A stretch of 64,000 nucleotides of DNA from an uncultured Oscillospiraceae bacterium (GCA_934462925.1 CAKSIT010000008.1:76477-140476); one strand, 5' to 3'; numbered from the stretch's first letter, positions 31,996 to 40,484 are shown. Translations and numbers: made by a program. Notes: generated by a model not told the origin, from the letters alone.

Positions 31996-32012
31996 TATTT
32001 TAAGGGAAGGTG

Positions 32013-32255
32013 TCATGCCTTAGCGAGGATTTCAGACTTGAAGAAATCCTCAACCGTTTCGGGAGAAACGGAGAAGTTCGTGCCGTCAACGGTCACGCAA
32101 ACGCCGTTCTGGCAGTTACCCATACAGAATGTTCCGCCGAGCTCTACCTTATCCTTGAGCGTGTTTTCAGCTATGAGGGACTGGAGGCTCTCAACGACCT
32201 GGCGTGAGCCCTTAAGATGGCAGGAGCTTCCGATACAAACAGTAACTTTCATCAT
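32013..32255 (-). CDS. Thioredoxin-like [2Fe-2S] ferredoxin
   Basis: An 80-residue protein with the thioredoxin-like [2Fe-2S] fold seen in NuoE and in the small subunits of bifurcating hydrogenases. The ligands appear as CIGSSCHLKG (two Cys five apart) and CMGNCQNG (two Cys four apart), the normal spacing of this family. It would carry single electrons in the cytoplasm. GAGG precedes the double ATG. It follows the phosphotransferase gene by 16 bp. As a free-standing domain it may shuttle electrons to or from the hydrogenase or HydS encoded downstream. Confidence 0.88.
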   Translation of the reverse strand: MMKVTVCIGSSCHLKGSRQVVESLQSLIAENTLKDKVELGGTFCMGNCQNGVCVTVDGTNFSVSPETVEDFFKSEILAKA

Positions 32256-32271
32256 GTCATTTTACCTCGTA

Positions 32272-33018
32272 TTATTCGTATTCAACAACGTTTACCCAAG
32301 ACAGCAGGAACTCGCGCTCCTCCTTCTTGCCCTTTACAGACTGGGAAGCTGCAACGATAGGAAGCCATTTCTGTATATACTGCTTTGCCGTATCGCTCTT
32401 TCTGCTGAACATATCGAGGTACTTCTCAGCGCCGTCGATATCGCCGTTCAGCCAGAACAGCAGGTAGGTTCTGGCAACGTCCGCAGAAGCGTTGCCCTGC
32501 GTAACGTGCGACCAGTCGAGAATATAGGGAGTGCCGTCGTCGGTTATGATAATGTTGGAGGGGTTGAAGTCGCCGTGGCATACCTTGTTGTGCTTGGGCA
32601 TACCCTCAAGGCGGGTGTGAAGCTCATAGCGCGTTGTAGCGTCGAGTTCAGCCTCGGAAATCTTGCGGTTCATCTTGTCCTTAAGCTTGGTGAGAAGCGG
32701 GCAGTGCGCGTTGTGAACCTGCATCTGAAGGTCAACGAACATCTCGAGATACTCGTCCTTCTTTTCGGGGTGTTCCTGCATGAGCTGTGCAAGCGTCTTG
32801 CCTGCGATGAACTCGGATACGATAGCCCACTTGCCGTCGATGGTCTTAACCTCGATGACCTTGGGAACGTTGATACCGATGTTCTCAACGCGTGCCTGAT
32901 TGAGCGCCTCGTTGAGTACGTCGGGCTTTGCGAAGTCAGCGTCGAAAACCTTTACGGCGGTGTCGCCTTCGCGGTAGATGGTCTTTCGCGTCCTTACAGC
33001 GATGATTCTGTCAGACAT
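32272..33018 (-). CDS. Aminoglycoside phosphotransferase-like kinase
   Basis: A 248-residue protein of the APH/choline-kinase fold. The small lobe has the Lys-containing strand TAVKVFDADF and the Glu-bearing helix. The catalytic loop is CHGDFNPSNIII and the metal-binding motif YILDWSHVTQGN, so the enzyme looks active. The true substrate is unknown; resistance to aminoglycosides should not be assumed from the family name. AGGAGG supports the ATG. It lies between adhE and the [2Fe-2S] protein gene on the same strand. A kinase and a phosphatase in one hydrogenase/adhE cluster may be more than chance, but the fold normally acts on small molecules. Confidence 0.8.
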   Translation of the reverse strand: MSDRIIAVRTRKTIYREGDTAVKVFDADFAKPDVLNEALNQARVENIGINVPKVIEVKTIDGKWAIVSEFIAGKTLAQLMQEHPEKKDEYLEMFVDLQMQVHNAHCPLLTKLKDKMNRKISEAELDATTRYELHTRLEGMPKHNKVCHGDFNPSNIIITDDGTPYILDWSHVTQGNASADVARTYLLFWLNGDIDGAEKYLDMFSRKSDTAKQYIQKWLPIVAASQSVKGKKEEREFLLSWVNVVEYE

Positions 33019-33048
33019 AGCAAATCCTCCTAAAAGAGATTATATCAA

Positions 33049-33080
33049 GCCCCGCGGAGCTGCTTTCAGCTCCGCAGAGC
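33049..33080 (-). terminator. Hairpin after adhE, weak terminator
   Basis: On the minus strand GCTCTGCGGAGCTG (33067-33080) pairs with CAGCTCCGCGGGGC (33049-33062) and is followed by TTGATATAATC. The T tract is poor, so part of the adhE transcript may read through into the phosphotransferase gene. TATAAT at 33037-33042 may instead serve as a local -10 element. Confidence 0.55.
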
Positions 33081-33104
33081 CTTTTAGTACAGTATTGTAT
33101 GGGA

Positions 33105-35735
33105 TTAAACGAGCTTCTTGGTTCTGCCGTAGTATGCGTTGAGGTACATTTCCTTGATTTCTGCAAAGAGCGGGAATCTCGGGTTAGCGCCTGTGCACTG
33201 GTCGTCGAACGCCTGCTCAACCATTGCGTCAAGTCTGTTGAGGAAGTCCTTCTCGTCGATACCGTAATCTCTGATGGTCTTCTTTATGCCGATTCTGTCC
33301 TTAAGGTCGTCAATCTTTGTGATAAGAGCTTCTACCTTTTCTGCGTCGGTCTTACCCTTGCAGCCGAGGAACGACGCAACCTCTGCGTAACGCGCCATGG
33401 TGTGGGGGTGAGTGTACTGCGAGAACGTACCCATCTTAGCGGGAGCTTCCGCAGAGTTGAAGCGGATAACCTCGTCGATAAGCAGCGCGTTTGCGATACC
33501 GTGGGGCAGGTGGTGGAATGCGCCGAGCTTGTGCGCCATGGAGTGGCATACGCCGAGGAACGCGTTAGCGAACGCCATACCGGCCATTGTAGCTGCGTTT
33601 GCCATGTTCTCACGTGCAACGGGGTCGCCGGGAACATCGGGAGCTGCGCTGTCGTAAGCTGCGGGCAGGTTGTCGAAGATAAGCTGCAGGGACTTGAGCG
33701 CAAGACCGTCGGTGTACGGGGTAGCCATAACGGAAGCGTAAGCCTCGAGGTTATGGGTAACAGCGTCTATACCCGAAGCGGAGGTAAGACCTCTCGGGCC
33801 GCTCATCATCATGTCAGCGTCAACTATAGCCATCTTAGGCATAAGCTCGTAGTCTGCGAGCGGGTACTTAACGCCGGTTTCCTGGTCGGTGATAACTGCG
33901 AACGGGGTAACCTCAGAACCCGTACCTGCGGAGGTAGGAACTGCGATGAAGTATGCCTTGTCGCCCATGTGCGGGAATGTATAAACTCTCTTGCGGATAT
34001 CTATAAAGCGCATAGCCATATCCTGGAAGTCTGCCTCGGGGTGTTCGTAAAGAACCCACATAATCTTACCTGCGTCCATTGCAGAACCGCCGCCGACTGC
34101 GATGATAACGTCCGGCTCGAACTTTCTCATAGCCTCTGCGCCCCTCTGAGCGGAAGCGAGCGAGGGGTCGGGTTCAACGTCAGAGAATGTGGTATGAACG
34201 ATACCCATTTCGTCAAGCTTGTCGGTGATAGTCTTTGTAAAGCCGCTCTTGAACAGGAAGGAGTCGGTAACGATGAACGCTCTTTTCTTGCCCATTACCT
34301 GCTTAAGCTCCTGGAGAGCAACAGGCAGACAGCCCTTCTTGATATATACCTTTTCAGGTGCGCGGAACCACAGCATATTCTCTCTCCTCTCGGCAACGGT
34401 CTTGATATTCAGCAGGTGCTTAACTCCGATATTCTCGGATACGGAGTTGCCGCCCCACGAGCCGCAGCCCAGCGTGAGGGAGGGAGCGAACTTGAAGTTG
34501 TAGAGGTCGCCGATACCGCCGAGGGAGGAAGGAGTGTTGACGATAAGACGGCAGGCCTTCATTCTTTCAGCCCACTTGTTGAGCTTCTCTCTTTCGGTGT
34601 TGTTGTTTATCCACAGAACGGACGTATGACCCAGACCGCCGTTGTTCTTGAGCAGCGTGTCAGCCATATCGAGCGCCTGGTCGAAGTTCTCGGACTTGTA
34701 CATACCGAGGATAGTGGTGAGCTTCTCGTGACCGAATGCTTCTTCAGGCTCAAGGGAGGTAGCCTCGCCGATGATTACCTTAACGGACTCGGGAATCTCG
34801 AAGCCTGCCATCTTTGCAATCTGGTAAGGACGCTGACCAACGATTTTAGCGTTGAGCGCGCCGTTGATGAGCATTACTCGTCTGATGAGGTCTGCCTGCT
34901 TCTTGTCAAGGAACATACAGCCTCTCTTTTCAAACTCCTTCTTAACGTCGTTGTAGATGGTCTTGTCAACGATAAGAGTCTGCTCAGTAGCGCAAATCAT
35001 ACCGTTATCAAAGGTCTTGGAGTGAATGATGGAGTTTACTGCGTTTACTATGTCCGCGGTGGAATCAATGATAGCCGAAGCGTTGCCCGCACCTACGCCG
35101 ATAGCGGGAGTACCCGAGGAGTAAGCGGACTTAACCATTGCAGGACCGCCGGTAGCGAGTATGATGTCAACTTCCTTCATAAGGAGGTTGGTAAGGTCGA
35201 GGGAGGGAGCGTCTACCCAGCTGATGATGCCGTCGGGAGCGCCTGCCTTGACTGCTGCCTCATAAACTATCTTTGCAGCCTCAACGGTGCACTTCTTTGC
35301 ACGGGGGTGGGGGCTGATGATAATGCCGTTTCTGGTCTTGAGGGAGATGAGGCACTTGAATATAGCGGTGGAGGTGGGGTTCGTCGTGGGGATAACCGCG
35401 CCGACAACGCCGATAGGCTCTGCAATCTTGGTTACGCCGTAAGCCTTGTCTTCTTCGATAACACCGCAGGTCTTGGTGTTCTTGTACGCGTTGTAGATGT
35501 GTTCTGCGGCGTAGTTGTTCTTGATAACCTTATCTTCTACTATACCGTAGCCCGTTTCTTCAACTGCCATCTTAGCGAGCGGGATTCTCTGCTTGTTTGC
35601 TGCGGAAGCCGCTGCGAAGAAAATAGCGTCAACCTGCTCCTGCGTGAAAGTAGAGAACTTTTCCTGAGCTTCTCTGACCTTCTTGAGGGCTTTTTCAAAG
35701 CTCTCTACGCTGTCTACGATTTCATGGAATGCCAT
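33105..35735 (-). CDS. adhE: Bifunctional aldehyde/alcohol dehydrogenase AdhE
   Basis: An 876-residue fermentation enzyme that reduces acetyl-CoA to acetaldehyde and then to ethanol with NADH. It forms long filaments called spirosomes. The N-terminal CoA-acylating aldehyde dehydrogenase has GICATEQT around the catalytic Cys. The C-terminal iron-dependent alcohol dehydrogenase has AVGGGSAMDAGK and the metal-binding stretch GVCHSMAHKLGAFHHLPHG. The start at 35735 (MAFHEIVDS) is set by AAGGAG 9 nt upstream; an ATG two codons earlier is too close to it. A Rex operator overlaps the promoter, so the gene should be derepressed when NADH is high. The HydS unit lies downstream on the same strand, as in R. 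albus. Confidence 0.96.
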   Translation of the reverse strand: MAFHEIVDSVESFEKALKKVREAQEKFSTFTQEQVDAIFFAAASAANKQRIPLAKMAVEETGYGIVEDKVIKNNYAAEHIYNAYKNTKTCGVIEEDKAYGVTKIAEPIGVVGAVIPTTNPTSTAIFKCLISLKTRNGIIISPHPRAKKCTVEAAKIVYEAAVKAGAPDGIISWVDAPSLDLTNLLMKEVDIILATGGPAMVKSAYSSGTPAIGVGAGNASAIIDSTADIVNAVNSIIHSKTFDNGMICATEQTLIVDKTIYNDVKKEFEKRGCMFLDKKQADLIRRVMLINGALNAKIVGQRPYQIAKMAGFEIPESVKVIIGEATSLEPEEAFGHEKLTTILGMYKSENFDQALDMADTLLKNNGGLGHTSVLWINNNTEREKLNKWAERMKACRLIVNTPSSLGGIGDLYNFKFAPSLTLGCGSWGGNSVSENIGVKHLLNIKTVAERRENMLWFRAPEKVYIKKGCLPVALQELKQVMGKKRAFIVTDSFLFKSGFTKTITDKLDEMGIVHTTFSDVEPDPSLASAQRGAEAMRKFEPDVIIAVGGGSAMDAGKIMWVLYEHPEADFQDMAMRFIDIRKRVYTFPHMGDKAYFIAVPTSAGTGSEVTPFAVITDQETGVKYPLADYELMPKMAIVDADMMMSGPRGLTSASGIDAVTHNLEAYASVMATPYTDGLALKSLQLIFDNLPAAYDSAAPDVPGDPVARENMANAATMAGMAFANAFLGVCHSMAHKLGAFHHLPHGIANALLIDEVIRFNSAEAPAKMGTFSQYTHPHTMARYAEVASFLGCKGKTDAEKVEALITKIDDLKDRIGIKKTIRDYGIDEKDFLNRLDAMVEQAFDDQCTGANPRFPLFAEIKEMYLNAYYGRTKKLV

Positions 35736-35833
35736 AGTCATCTTCTCCTTAAAAATATATATTGAACGGTGTATCCGTTCTTTTACCGGTTTCCTTTGGG
35801 AGCGGCAGGGTATTCTTACTGTCTCCGCTTCCC

Positions 35834-35870
35834 TTGTTAATATTTTAACACATTCTTGCTTAGTTGTAAA
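35834..35870 (-). promoter_or_regulatory. adhE promoter with Rex operator
   Basis: TTTACA (35865-35870), a 17-bp spacer and TAAAAT (35842-35847) on the minus strand. Over the -10 lies TTGTTAA-TATT-TTAACAC (35834-35851). This matches the Rex consensus TTGTTAA-N4-TTAACAA except for the last base. Rex represses at low NADH/NAD+ ratio. Confidence 0.85.
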
Positions 35871-35935
35871 ATGTATTATCGGCATACCCGATATTGATAA
35901 AACGCATAGCGCAAAGCCGAAAAAAATACGGCGCG

Positions 35936-36874
35936 TTAGTACACCCTTTCGGCGAAACACTCGCGCTTTGCTGCGGTAACGTCGGTTATGAACTGCTTGT
36001 CAAGGTCTGTGAGCCTGTAGTCCTTGCGGTAGATAAGCACGTCCTTGTATACCTTTGTGTTTGCGCTGCACCTTTTAACTACAAGTCCGTAGCTGTCCAG
36101 CAGCGACTGCGGCACGGGGGACACCCACATAAACGTGCGCGGGTCGCTTTGCAGCAGCTCGAACTGCGAGGCGCGCTCGAAAACGTAAATGTGCTTGTCC
36201 ACGTACTCCGAAAGCTCCGCCTTTTTCACGTCGATAAGCGGAAGTGTAGGGACGTAGGGGTCTGCGTGGGTTATTTCGATGTAGTCGCGCAGCTCCTCAA
36301 GCGTTACGTCGTCCTTTTGTGCAAGGGGGCTTTCCATTGGCACGAGCAGCAGGTAGCTGAACTCCGCCACGGTCTCGCTGTCGAGCTTTTTCTCGGTAAA
36401 CATCTCCTTAAAATACTTTTCAAAGCTTGACAGATACCGCACTATCCCGAGGTCGAAATCCCCGCGCAGCACGTTGTTTATCGTGCGCATGGAGTTCGTT
36501 TCTTTGTAGAATATCTCCGCGGGACTGTCGAGCGAAATGCTTTTGGAAAAGCGCGCCATAGCCCGCGAAAAGTAGCTTGCGCGCGGAACGCACACCGAAA
36601 ACGACTGCTTTTTGTTCTTGCCGTTCTGGTATATCTCCTCTACCTCCTCGACCTGCGCCACTATCCTGCGTGCGCGCTGCAAAAACTCGTCGCCGTCGGG
36701 CGTTGTGGTAATGCCCTTTGTGGTGCGCTTGAAAATGGTTATGCCGAGCGATTCTTCAAGCTCCTTTATTGCGCGGGACAGGTTGGGCTGCCCCATGTAA
36801 AGGTTTTCCGCCGCCTTGCTTATGGAGTGTGTTTTCGCCACCTCAACGGCGTATTTCAGGTGAAGAATGTTCAA
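35936..36874 (-). CDS. LysR-family transcriptional regulator
   Basis: A 312-residue LysR-type regulator. The winged-helix segment is MNILHLKYAVEVAKTHSISK then AAENLYMGQPNLSRAIKELE, followed by LGITIFKRTTKGITTTPDG. The rest is a periplasmic-binding-protein-like effector domain (about 95-300). LysR proteins usually activate a neighbouring operon on binding a small molecule. It lies on the same strand between ilvN (88 bp upstream, behind a hairpin) and adhE (about 200 bp downstream). Which neighbour it controls cannot be decided from the sequence; no T-N11-A palindrome stood out. Confidence 0.9.
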   Translation of the reverse strand: MNILHLKYAVEVAKTHSISKAAENLYMGQPNLSRAIKELEESLGITIFKRTTKGITTTPDGDEFLQRARRIVAQVEEVEEIYQNGKNKKQSFSVCVPRASYFSRAMARFSKSISLDSPAEIFYKETNSMRTINNVLRGDFDLGIVRYLSSFEKYFKEMFTEKKLDSETVAEFSYLLLVPMESPLAQKDDVTLEELRDYIEITHADPYVPTLPLIDVKKAELSEYVDKHIYVFERASQFELLQSDPRTFMWVSPVPQSLLDSYGLVVKRCSANTKVYKDVLIYRKDYRLTDLDKQFITDVTAAKRECFAERVY

Positions 36875-36902
36875 ATATCCGCCCTCCTTTTTCGGCGTTT
36901 TG

Positions 36903-36931
36903 CAGACCGCCGCGCGTTTTACGGCGGTCTG
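36903..36931 (-). terminator. Hairpin between ilvN and the LysR gene
   Basis: CAGACCGCCG (36903-36912) pairs with CGGCGGTCTG (36922-36931). The T tract is weak on the minus strand. It probably ends ilvBN transcription at least in part. Confidence 0.6.
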
Positions 36932-36962
36932 TAATGCCGTTTGTTATTTTTATGTCAGCCGC

Positions 36963-37433
36963 TCAGTCCCTCTCAAGCGCGGAAATACCGCTTCTCACCA
37001 TTTTGATTATGCCGAACGGCTTCAAAAGGTCGATAAAGCTGTCTATCTTGCGCGGCTCGCCCGTAAGCTCGAGCATTATGCTGTCCGCAGATACGTCCAC
37101 GGGCTTTGCGCGGTAGAGATTCGCTATCTCGGTTATGCGCAGTCTGTCGTCTGAGGACCTGCCCGCGCGCACGAGTACGTGTTCGCGGCATACGGCGTCG
37201 TCAAGTATGGTAACGTCTATAACGTCGTAGAGCTTCATGAGCTGGTTCTTTATCTGCTCGAGGACTCTCAGGTCGCACGCGACTACTATTGTAAGGCGCG
37301 ATACGTCGGGTACTTCGGTTTCGGCGGCGTTAAGGCTCTTTATGCTGAAGCAGCGCCTGCTGAAAAGGCTGGAAACGCGCAGAAGCACACCGTTATTATT
37401 TGCAACTTTCACGGATAATACATATTCCTGCAT
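36963..37433 (-). CDS. ilvN: Acetolactate synthase small (regulatory) subunit
   Basis: A 156-residue regulatory subunit that stimulates the catalytic subunit and gives valine feedback inhibition. The N-terminal ACT domain reads YVLSVKVANNNGVLLRVSSL then FSRRCFSIKSLNAAETE, with the effector-site region NNGVL. The C-terminal half has LVRAGRSSDDRLRITEIANLYRAK (in part) and MLELTGEPRKIDSFIDLLKPFGI, as in IlvN/IlvH. It begins one base after the ilvB stop codon, so the subunits are co-translated. It takes part in valine, leucine and isoleucine synthesis. Confidence 0.93.
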   Translation of the reverse strand: MQEYVLSVKVANNNGVLLRVSSLFSRRCFSIKSLNAAETEVPDVSRLTIVVACDLRVLEQIKNQLMKLYDVIDVTILDDAVCREHVLVRAGRSSDDRLRITEIANLYRAKPVDVSADSIMLELTGEPRKIDSFIDLLKPFGIIKMVRSGISALERD

Positions 37434-37434
37434 A

Positions 37435-39123
37435 TCAGCCCTCCGTATCCATTGTCGTAAGCTGGTGCGAGAACGGCTTGCCCGCGGGTATCATGGGCAG
37501 CACGTTTATATCCCTGTCTATCCGCGCTTCAATAAGCACGGGCGCGGTGCGGGATATTTCAAGCGCCTGCGTAAGCACGGGCGCGATATCCTCGCTGCGC
37601 TCTATAACCAGCGTTTTTATGCCAAAGCTCTCTCCGAGCTTCCGGTAGTCGATATGGCGCATATCAAGCGTCGTCTGCGAGAAGTGGCGGTTGTAGAAAA
37701 GCCGCTGCCACTGCCTTACCATGCCGAGAACGTTGTTGTTTATAACAAGCTCGATTATCGGAATGTTATGCGCGGAGGCGGTGATAAGCTCGTTGAGGTT
37801 CATGGCGAAGCTGCCGTCGCCCGCGATGTTAATCACAGTCTTGTCTGGACAGCCCGTTTTTGCACCGAGCGCCGCGCCAAGCCCGTAGCCCATAGTGCCA
37901 AGTCCGCCCGAGGTGAGGAACGTGCGCGGCTTTCTGAACTTGTAGAACTGCGCCGCCCACATCTGATTCTGCCCGACTTCCGTTGTAATAACCGCGTTGC
38001 CGTCGGTCAGCCTGTCAAGCGTTTCAATAAGCGCCTGCGGCGTCACGGGGAAGTCCTTTGTGCCTATCTGCTGCGGCTCGCTGGGGCGGGTGTCCGCTAT
38101 TTCGCGCAGCCACTGCGCGCAGGACTTCTGCTCTATCATGGTGCAAAGCTGCGCCAGCGCCTGCTTTACGTCGCCCGTAACGGTAGCGTCCACTTCAACG
38201 TTCTTGTTGAACTCCGCAGGGTCAATGTCTATGTGGATTATCTTAGCGTCCTTGCCGAAAAGCTTCGGGTCGCCGATAACTCTGTCGGAAAAGCGCGTGC
38301 CTATGCCTATGAAAAGGTCGCACCCGCCGAGCGCGGCGGCAGCCTTTACCGTGCCGTGCATTCCAAGCATACCTATGTAGCGGCTGTCTGTCTGGTCGAA
38401 CGCTCCCTGTCCCATAAGCGAGCAGGAAACGGGCGCGTCGCACAAATCGACAAGGCGCTTAAGCTCGTCCGAGGCGTCCGCCGCGATAACGCCGCCGCCC
38501 GCGTATATGTAGGGGCGCTTTGACTGCGCTATAAGCTCCGCCGCGCGTGAAAGCTCCGCGCTGTCGAGCGCAGGGGGCGCGTCGGGGACGACTGCGGGCT
38601 TAGGCGTGTGCTCGCACTTCGCCGCGGTTATGTCCTTGGGGATATCAACAAGCACCGGACCTTTTCTTCCGCTGCCCGCTATCTTAAACGCAAGGCGCAG
38701 GGTGTCCGCAAGCTCGGTAACGTCCTTTACAATAAAGTTGTGCTTTGTAACGGGCATGGTAATACCCGTGATGTCTACCTCCTGAAAGCTGTCAAGCCCC
38801 AGCAGGTCGCACGACACGTTGCCCGTAATGGCAACGAGGGGGATAGAATCCATGTAAGCCGTGGCAATACCCGTGGTGAGGTTGGTAGCGCCCGGGCCGC
38901 TTGTCGCTATGACAACGCCCGTTCTGCCCGTGGCGCGGGCGTAACCGTCGGCCGCGTGGCACGCGCCCTGCTCGTGCGAGGTTATGACATGGTGGATTCT
39001 GTCGCTGTATTTATACAAGCTGTCGTAGATGTTAAGCACAGCGCCGCCCGGGTAGCCGAAAACGGTATCCGCGCCCTGCTCAAGCAGACATTCTACGATG
39101 ATATCAGAACCGGTAAGCTGCAT
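37435..39123 (-). CDS. ilvB: Acetolactate synthase large (catalytic) subunit
   Basis: A 562-residue thiamine diphosphate enzyme that condenses two pyruvates to acetolactate, or pyruvate with 2-ketobutyrate, in branched-chain amino acid synthesis. VFGYPGGAVLNIYDSLY and HEQGACHAADGYARATG carry the catalytic Glu region. The C-terminal ThDP/Mg site is GDGSFAMNLNELITASAHNI then ELVINNNVLGMVRQWQ. The start at 39123 (MQLTGSDI) is supported by the family length and by AAAGGGAAC upstream; the frame is open far beyond, but that part overlaps the divergent gene and promoters. ilvN follows directly. There is no T-box or obvious leader attenuator in the short leader. Confidence 0.95.
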   Translation of the reverse strand: MQLTGSDIIVECLLEQGADTVFGYPGGAVLNIYDSLYKYSDRIHHVITSHEQGACHAADGYARATGRTGVVIATSGPGATNLTTGIATAYMDSIPLVAITGNVSCDLLGLDSFQEVDITGITMPVTKHNFIVKDVTELADTLRLAFKIAGSGRKGPVLVDIPKDITAAKCEHTPKPAVVPDAPPALDSAELSRAAELIAQSKRPYIYAGGGVIAADASDELKRLVDLCDAPVSCSLMGQGAFDQTDSRYIGMLGMHGTVKAAAALGGCDLFIGIGTRFSDRVIGDPKLFGKDAKIIHIDIDPAEFNKNVEVDATVTGDVKQALAQLCTMIEQKSCAQWLREIADTRPSEPQQIGTKDFPVTPQALIETLDRLTDGNAVITTEVGQNQMWAAQFYKFRKPRTFLTSGGLGTMGYGLGAALGAKTGCPDKTVINIAGDGSFAMNLNELITASAHNIPIIELVINNNVLGMVRQWQRLFYNRHFSQTTLDMRHIDYRKLGESFGIKTLVIERSEDIAPVLTQALEISRTAPVLIEARIDRDINVLPMIPAGKPFSHQLTTMDTEG

Positions 39124-39177
39124 TATCTCTGTTCCCTTTCTTATTTTTTTGTAAGAGCAAATCGTACTCCGATTATT

Positions 39178-39207
39178 ATTGTAACATATCCGCGCAGAGT
39201 TTGTCAA
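39178..39207 (-). promoter_or_regulatory. Promoter of ilvBN
   Basis: On the minus strand TTGACA (39202-39207), an 18-bp spacer and TACAAT (39178-39183), about 55 bp upstream of ilvB. Confidence 0.6.
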
Positions 39208-39296
39208 CGACATTATGCGCAAAAAAATCACATAATACAGGCGCTTTTTTGAACAAACGGACATTTTGCCACAATATATGCCCCCTGTCGCCGCAG

Positions 39297-39325
39297 TTGA
39301 CATAAGCGGCGGTTTGTGGTATACT
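39297..39325 (+). promoter_or_regulatory. Promoter of the 39355-40478 gene pair
   Basis: TTGACA (39297-39302), a 17-bp spacer and TATACT (39320-39325). It is divergent from the ilvB promoter. Confidence 0.7.
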
Positions 39326-39354
39326 ATAAAAAAAGACGTTTCGGAGGGACTGCC

Positions 39355-39999
39355 ATGGACGAGCGCAGCACGACCGAGCGCGCTAAGACCTATATAGACG
39401 CGCTTGCAAGGGGAATAGACCCGCTCACGGGGCATACCCTGCCCGAGGGCGACATTGTTAACAATGTGCGCATTTCGCGGTGCTTGTTTTACGTGTCGGG
39501 TATTCTCGCGCGGGTGCTTGAGCAGGGCTTTCCGCAGGCGGGGGAATCTGCTCCTGCAGAGAGCGCTCCCCTCGCAGAGGAAACTCCCCTCGCAGAGGAA
39601 ACTCCCCTCGCAGGGGACGCTCCCCGCAGGCGGGCGAAAAAGGCGGCGTTTTTCCTTACGGACAGCCAGCGCAGCACGCTTGCAGCGTGCGAGGACAGCT
39701 TGTTTGCGCGGGATATCGCCGCGCAGCTCAGCCGCTTTGCGGACGAGAACAAAACGCGCGGCTTTGCGGCGGCGTGGATATCCGCATGGCTTACGGCGGA
39801 GGGCTTTATGGAGCAGACCGAGCAGGGAAAGCGCGCAACGGAACTCGGCGCGGAGCTTGGCATAGAAACCCTGCAGCGCGAACACGCCGACGGCACGCCG
39901 TATCTTGTGAACAAGTACAACACGCAGGCGCAGCAGTTTATTCTTGACAACTTTGACGTTATAGTGGCGTTTAAGGCAAAGAGAAAGGAACAGTCATGA
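39355..39999 (+). CDS. Hypothetical protein with a short tandem repeat
   Basis: A 214-residue cytoplasmic protein that I cannot assign to a family. The start at 39355 has CGGAGGGACTGCC upstream. The N-terminal 55 residues (TYIDALARGIDPLTGHTLPE, DIVNNVRISRCLFYVSGIL) resemble a domain seen in other clostridial hypothetical proteins. A repeat of PLAEET units (residues about 70-88) is encoded by three near-identical 18-bp units at about 39568-39621, which could vary in number. The C-terminal part is helical (FLTDSQRSTLAACEDSLFAR) and may be a winged helix. The stop overlaps the start of the flavodoxin-like gene by 4 bp (ATGA), so the two products are co-translated. Confidence 0.65.
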   Translation: MDERSTTERAKTYIDALARGIDPLTGHTLPEGDIVNNVRISRCLFYVSGILARVLEQGFPQAGESAPAESAPLAEETPLAEETPLAGDAPRRRAKKAAFFLTDSQRSTLAACEDSLFARDIAAQLSRFADENKTRGFAAAWISAWLTAEGFMEQTEQGKRATELGAELGIETLQREHADGTPYLVNKYNTQAQQFILDNFDVIVAFKAKRKEQS

Positions 40000-40478
40000 T
40001 ACCTATAATATACGAAAGCCGGACGGACCACGCCCGCAGGTACGCGGAACTTCTCGCAAAGCGGCTTGGGGGAGAGGCCATGAGCCTTAAGCAGGCGAAA
40101 AAAGCCGTCGGAAGGGGCAGCGGCGTTGTGTTTATCGGCTGGGTGTTCGCAAACCGGATAATCGGCTATTCCGCAGCGCGGCGGCGCTGGGACGTTAAGG
40201 CAGTGTGCGCGGTGGGAATGTTCCCCGAGTGCGAGGCGAACACAGCCGCCCTCACCGAAAAGAACAAGCCTGACTGCCCACTGTTCTATCTTCGCGGGGG
40301 AATCGACCCCTCGCGGCTCACGGGGCTGCGCAGAAAGCTTATCTCGCTTGTGCGCGAGGACCTGATTCGCGAGGGCAAGCCCGAAAACAGGGCGCTCGCC
40401 GAGCTTCTCGCAACGGGCGCGGACTTTGTGAGCGAGGAGGCGCTGTCGCAGCTTGCGGCGTTCTGCCTTGCGCTTTAA
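39996..40478 (+). CDS. Flavodoxin-domain protein
   Basis: A 160-residue protein with a flavodoxin-like N-terminus: PIIYESRTDHARRYAELLAKRL replaces the canonical phosphate-binding loop, and GVVFIGWVFANRIIGYSA is the next strand-loop. CPLFYLRGGIDPSRLTGLRR is typical of the flavodoxin-domain (PF12724-like) proteins related to HemG. It probably binds FMN and serves as a small redox protein or oxidoreductase. It starts inside the stop of the preceding gene (ATGA overlap). A bidirectional terminator follows. Confidence 0.75.
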   Translation: MIPIIYESRTDHARRYAELLAKRLGGEAMSLKQAKKAVGRGSGVVFIGWVFANRIIGYSAARRRWDVKAVCAVGMFPECEANTAALTEKNKPDCPLFYLRGGIDPSRLTGLRRKLISLVREDLIREGKPENRALAELLATGADFVSEEALSQLAAFCLAL

Positions 40479-40484
40479 GCAAAT

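Noticed and set aside
33099..35765. An 888-codon open frame antisense to adhE
   Set aside because: It mirrors the codon structure of the highly expressed adhE gene on the other strand, has no ribosome binding site and no family features.
39124..39296. T-box or leucine-rich leader peptide before ilvB
   Set aside because: The leader is about 55 nt, too short for a T-box, and no run of Leu, Val or Ile codons or specifier hairpin was found.
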